Shown in pieces: positions 62,008 to 64,000 of a DNA stretch of 64,000 nucleotides; position 1 is the stretch's first letter, and the number at the start of each line of letters is the position of its first letter. Below the pieces are notes generated by a model. It was not told the DNA's origin and did not search any database. It worked only from the letters and a program-made list of their open reading frames with translations. Both the position numbers and the translations under genes were made by a program. The DNA comes from AP-16 sp963755055 (GTDB lineage: Bacteria; Pseudomonadota; Alphaproteobacteria; Rhizobiales; Xanthobacteraceae), in contig CAVWIS010000021.1 in the NCBI GenBank assembly GCA_963755055.1, forward strand, positions 62,001 to 126,000. Direction: 5' to 3'.

Positions 62008-62817
62008 ATGGATCTGCAGCTCACAGGCAAGACCGCGCTGGTCACCGGCGGCAGCGAGGGCATCGGCAAGGGGATCGCCCGGGTGCTCGCCCGCGAAGGC
62101 GTCGATGTCGCCATCTGCGCCCGCCGGTCGGGGCCGCTCGAGGCAGCCGCCGCCGAGATCGCCCGGGAGACCAACCGCAAGATCGTCGCCATCCCGGCCG
62201 ATCTCACCAAGGATGCGGACGCGAAAAACTTCGTTGAGCAGGGGCACCAGGCGCTCGGCCGCGTCGACATCATGGTCAACAATGCGGGATCGGCCCCGGG
62301 CGGGGTGATCGAGCACCTGAGCGAAGCCGACTGGGCACAGGCGCTGCAGCTGAAATTCATGGGCTATGTGCGCTGCCTGCGCTACGTGCTGCCGATCATG
62401 CAGCGCCAGGGCGGCGGACGCGTCGTCAACCTGATCGGCAATGACGGGGTCAAGCCGTCGTACTGGGAGATCGCGCCCGGCGCCGCCAACGCCGCCGGGC
62501 AGAACCTCACGCTGTCGCTCGCCGGCCAGTACGGCCGCCACAATATCAGCTTCGTCGCCGTCAACCCGGGTCCGGTGCGCACCGAGCGCTGGTCGGGACT
62601 GGTCTCGGCGATGTCGCGCGACATGAAGCTGCCCTACGAGGAGGCCGACAAGCTCGCCCCGCGTTCGATCCCGATGGGCCGCATCGCCGAGGTCGAGGAG
62701 GTGGCGAACCTGGTGGTCATGCTGGCCTCGCCGCTGACCCACATGGTCAACGGCTCGATGATCGAGATCGACGGCGGCCAGGACAAGGCGCTGATGGATC
62801 GCTTCCGCGACCGCTGA
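62008..62817 (+). CDS. SDR-fold protein lacking the catalytic Ser/Lys
   Basis: A 269-residue SDR. Cofactor motif TGGSEGIG (13-20) and NNAG (91-94) are intact, but the active site is not canonical. After VVNLIGNDGVKPSYWEIAPG the Tyr152 is present, yet position 156 is Ala instead of Lys, and no Ser lies at the usual place about 139. It may bind NAD(P) without reductase activity or use another mechanism. C-terminus NGSMIEIDGGQDKALMDRF is typical. Start ATG 62008; CCTCCGGGGGGACCCGAC is upstream. Confidence 0.88.
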   Translation: MDLQLTGKTALVTGGSEGIGKGIARVLAREGVDVAICARRSGPLEAAAAEIARETNRKIVAIPADLTKDADAKNFVEQGHQALGRVDIMVNNAGSAPGGVIEHLSEADWAQALQLKFMGYVRCLRYVLPIMQRQGGGRVVNLIGNDGVKPSYWEIAPGAANAAGQNLTLSLAGQYGRHNISFVAVNPGPVRTERWSGLVSAMSRDMKLPYEEADKLAPRSIPMGRIAEVEEVANLVVMLASPLTHMVNGSMIEIDGGQDKALMDRFRDR

Positions 62818-62907
62818 GCTTGACAAGCTTGGAGGCCGCACCGACTAATTGTGGCCACACGGGCAATTTCGGGTGGATGCCGACCGTCGAACCGGAGTCG
62901 AAAACTC

Positions 62908-64000
62908 ATGATCAGCCGCGTCCTCGTCGCCGCACTGGCCGCCGCTGCGGCCGCATCGGCCGCCCCGGCCTCCGCCCAGGACGCCATCAAGATCGGCGAG
63001 CTCAACAGCTACAAGTCGCAGCCGGCCTTTCTCGAGCCCTACAAGCGCGGGATCGATCTCGCCATCGAGGAGATCAACAAGGCGGGCGGGATTCTCGGCC
63101 GCAAGCTCGAGGTGATCTCGCGCGACGACGGCGGCAATCCGGGCGATGCGGTGCGTGTCGCCGAGGAATTGATCACGCGCGAGGGCGTCAACATCCTGGC
63201 CGGCACCTTCCTGTCCAATGTCGGGCTCGCGGTGACCGAGTTCGCCGGCAAGAACAAGGTGTTCTTCCTCGCCGCGGAGCCGCTGACCGACAAGATCACC
63301 TGGCAGAACGGCAACAAATATACCTATCGGCTGCGCGCCTCGACCTACATGCAGGTCGCCATGCTGATGCCCGACATCCTGGCGGCGAAGAAGAAGCGGT
63401 GGGCGCTGGTCTATCCGAACTTCGAGTACGGCCAGTCGGCGGTGGCGGCGTTCAAGACCTTGCTGTCCGCCAAGCAGCCCGATGTGGAGTTCGTCACCGA
63501 GCAGGCGCCTCCGCTCGGCAAGGTCGATGCCGGCGCGGTGGCGCAGGCGATCGACGACGCCAAGCCCGACGCCATCTTCAACGTGCTGTTCGGCGCCGAT
63601 CTCGCCAAGTTTGTGCGCGAGGGAAACACCCGCGGCGTGTTCAAGGATCGCTTCGTCGCCAGCCTGCTGTCGGGCGAGCCCGAGTATCTCGATCCGCTGC
63701 GGGAGGAAGCCCCGGCCGGCTGGGTGGTGACCGGTTATCCGTGGTACGGCATCGCGACGCCGGAGCACAAGGCGTTCCTCGCCGCTTATCAGGCGAAGTT
63801 CAATGATTATCCGCGGCTCGGCTCGGTGGTCGGCTATGTCACCATCAAGTCGCTCGCTGCCGGCATCGCCAAGGCCGGCGCAACCGATACCGACAAGCTC
63901 GTCGCCGCCTTCGCCGGGCTCAAGGTCGACGGGCCGTTCGGGCCATTCGTCTATCGGGCGAGCGACCATCAGGCGACCATGGGCGCCTATGTGGGCCGCA
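62908..64000 (+). CDS. Branched-chain amino acid-type ABC binding protein (partial)
   Basis: A Liv-type (Peripla_BP_6) periplasmic binding protein cut off by the window end after 364 residues. Signal peptide (MISRVLVAALAAAAAASAAP, cleaved after ASAQ), then DAIKIGELNSYKSQPAFLEP and INKAGGILGRKLEVISRDDG. Such proteins take up aromatic acids or amino acids in rhizobia. Its permease and ATPase genes should follow beyond 64000. GGAG is 10 bp before ATG 62908. Confidence 0.93.
   Translation, partial: MISRVLVAALAAAAAASAAPASAQDAIKIGELNSYKSQPAFLEPYKRGIDLAIEEINKAGGILGRKLEVISRDDGGNPGDAVRVAEELITREGVNILAGTFLSNVGLAVTEFAGKNKVFFLAAEPLTDKITWQNGNKYTYRLRASTYMQVAMLMPDILAAKKKRWALVYPNFEYGQSAVAAFKTLLSAKQPDVEFVTEQAPPLGKVDAGAVAQAIDDAKPDAIFNVLFGADLAKFVREGNTRGVFKDRFVASLLSGEPEYLDPLREEAPAGWVVTGYPWYGIATPEHKAFLAAYQAKFNDYPRLGSVVGYVTIKSLAAGIAKAGATDTDKLVAAFAGLKVDGPFGPFVYRASDHQATMGAYVGR

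Noticed and set aside
62820..63806. Frame overlapping the Liv-type binding protein on the same strand
   Set aside because: The real gene (ATG 62908, signal peptide, family motifs) is in another frame and runs off the window; this frame is a shadow.

Overview
The window looks like chromosome of a high-GC alphaproteobacterium of the Hyphomicrobiales, most like the Bradyrhizobium/Rhodopseudomonas/Xanthobacteraceae group. The evidence is the gene families (RHH_4 ribbon-helix-helix protein, DUF6894-type protein, PF04392 substrate-binding fragments, a second RpoD-like sigma factor with an unusually long non-conserved region), the abundance of solute-binding-protein transporters and acyl-CoA/SDR enzymes, and the palindromic intergenic repeats. 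All family names come from reading the translations by eye; no database search was run.

Region by region. 0-8.6 kb: scattered small genes, an orphan sensor histidine kinase with a periplasmic ABC-type sensor, an IS91-type transposase tail, a cupin, a possible RidA-like protein and a PilZ protein. 8.7-20 kb: a minus-strand block with a fused two-domain ABC permease, its solute-binding protein and ATPase, a PrpF-like isomerase, then (past an ORF-less group II intron and a palindrome array) an isocitrate-lyase/PEP-mutase-family lyase, a type I sulfatase and a class III alkylsulfatase, the last three joined by GTGA overlaps. It reads as uptake and breakdown of an organosulfate and the resulting small carboxylic acid. 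20-30 kb: CBS protein, SDR, enoyl-CoA hydratase, GNAT, thioesterase, XRE regulator, methyltransferase, DhlA-type haloalkane dehalogenase and alpha/beta hydrolase. Two CTAG-ended palindromes sit just before the methyltransferase.

30-45 kb: an RpoD-like sigma gene broken by one extra T, a strong candidate sRNA with a C-rich loop and terminator, a periplasmic protein, an RHH regulator, an SDR, an L,D-transpeptidase, a truncated serine recombinase beside a complete IS701-family element, a Crp/Fnr regulator, a stand-alone receiver and decayed small genes. 45.5-48.5 kb is a gene graveyard with a second structured-RNA candidate. 48.5-52 kb: an FAD monooxygenase fused to cytochrome b5, tRNA-Thr(GGT), a signal peptidase I and a CHAT-domain remnant.

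52-64 kb: an acyl-CoA ligase with a two-permease sugar-type ABC importer (no ATPase here) and two tandem near-identical Tat-exported binding proteins. Next come an HCCA-isomerase-like DsbA protein, an intradiol ring-cleavage dioxygenase with a good promoter, a PhaZ-like hydrolase, an SDR lacking its catalytic residues, and a Liv-type binding protein cut by the window end. This half looks like aromatic/acyl-CoA catabolism.

The least ordinary items are the C-loop sRNA, the ORF-less intron with an empty-site twin 160 bp away, the monooxygenase-cytochrome b5 fusion, the frameshifted sigma factor and the CTAG palindromes. I found no CRISPR array, no recognisable complete defence island and no unmistakably new multi-gene system.
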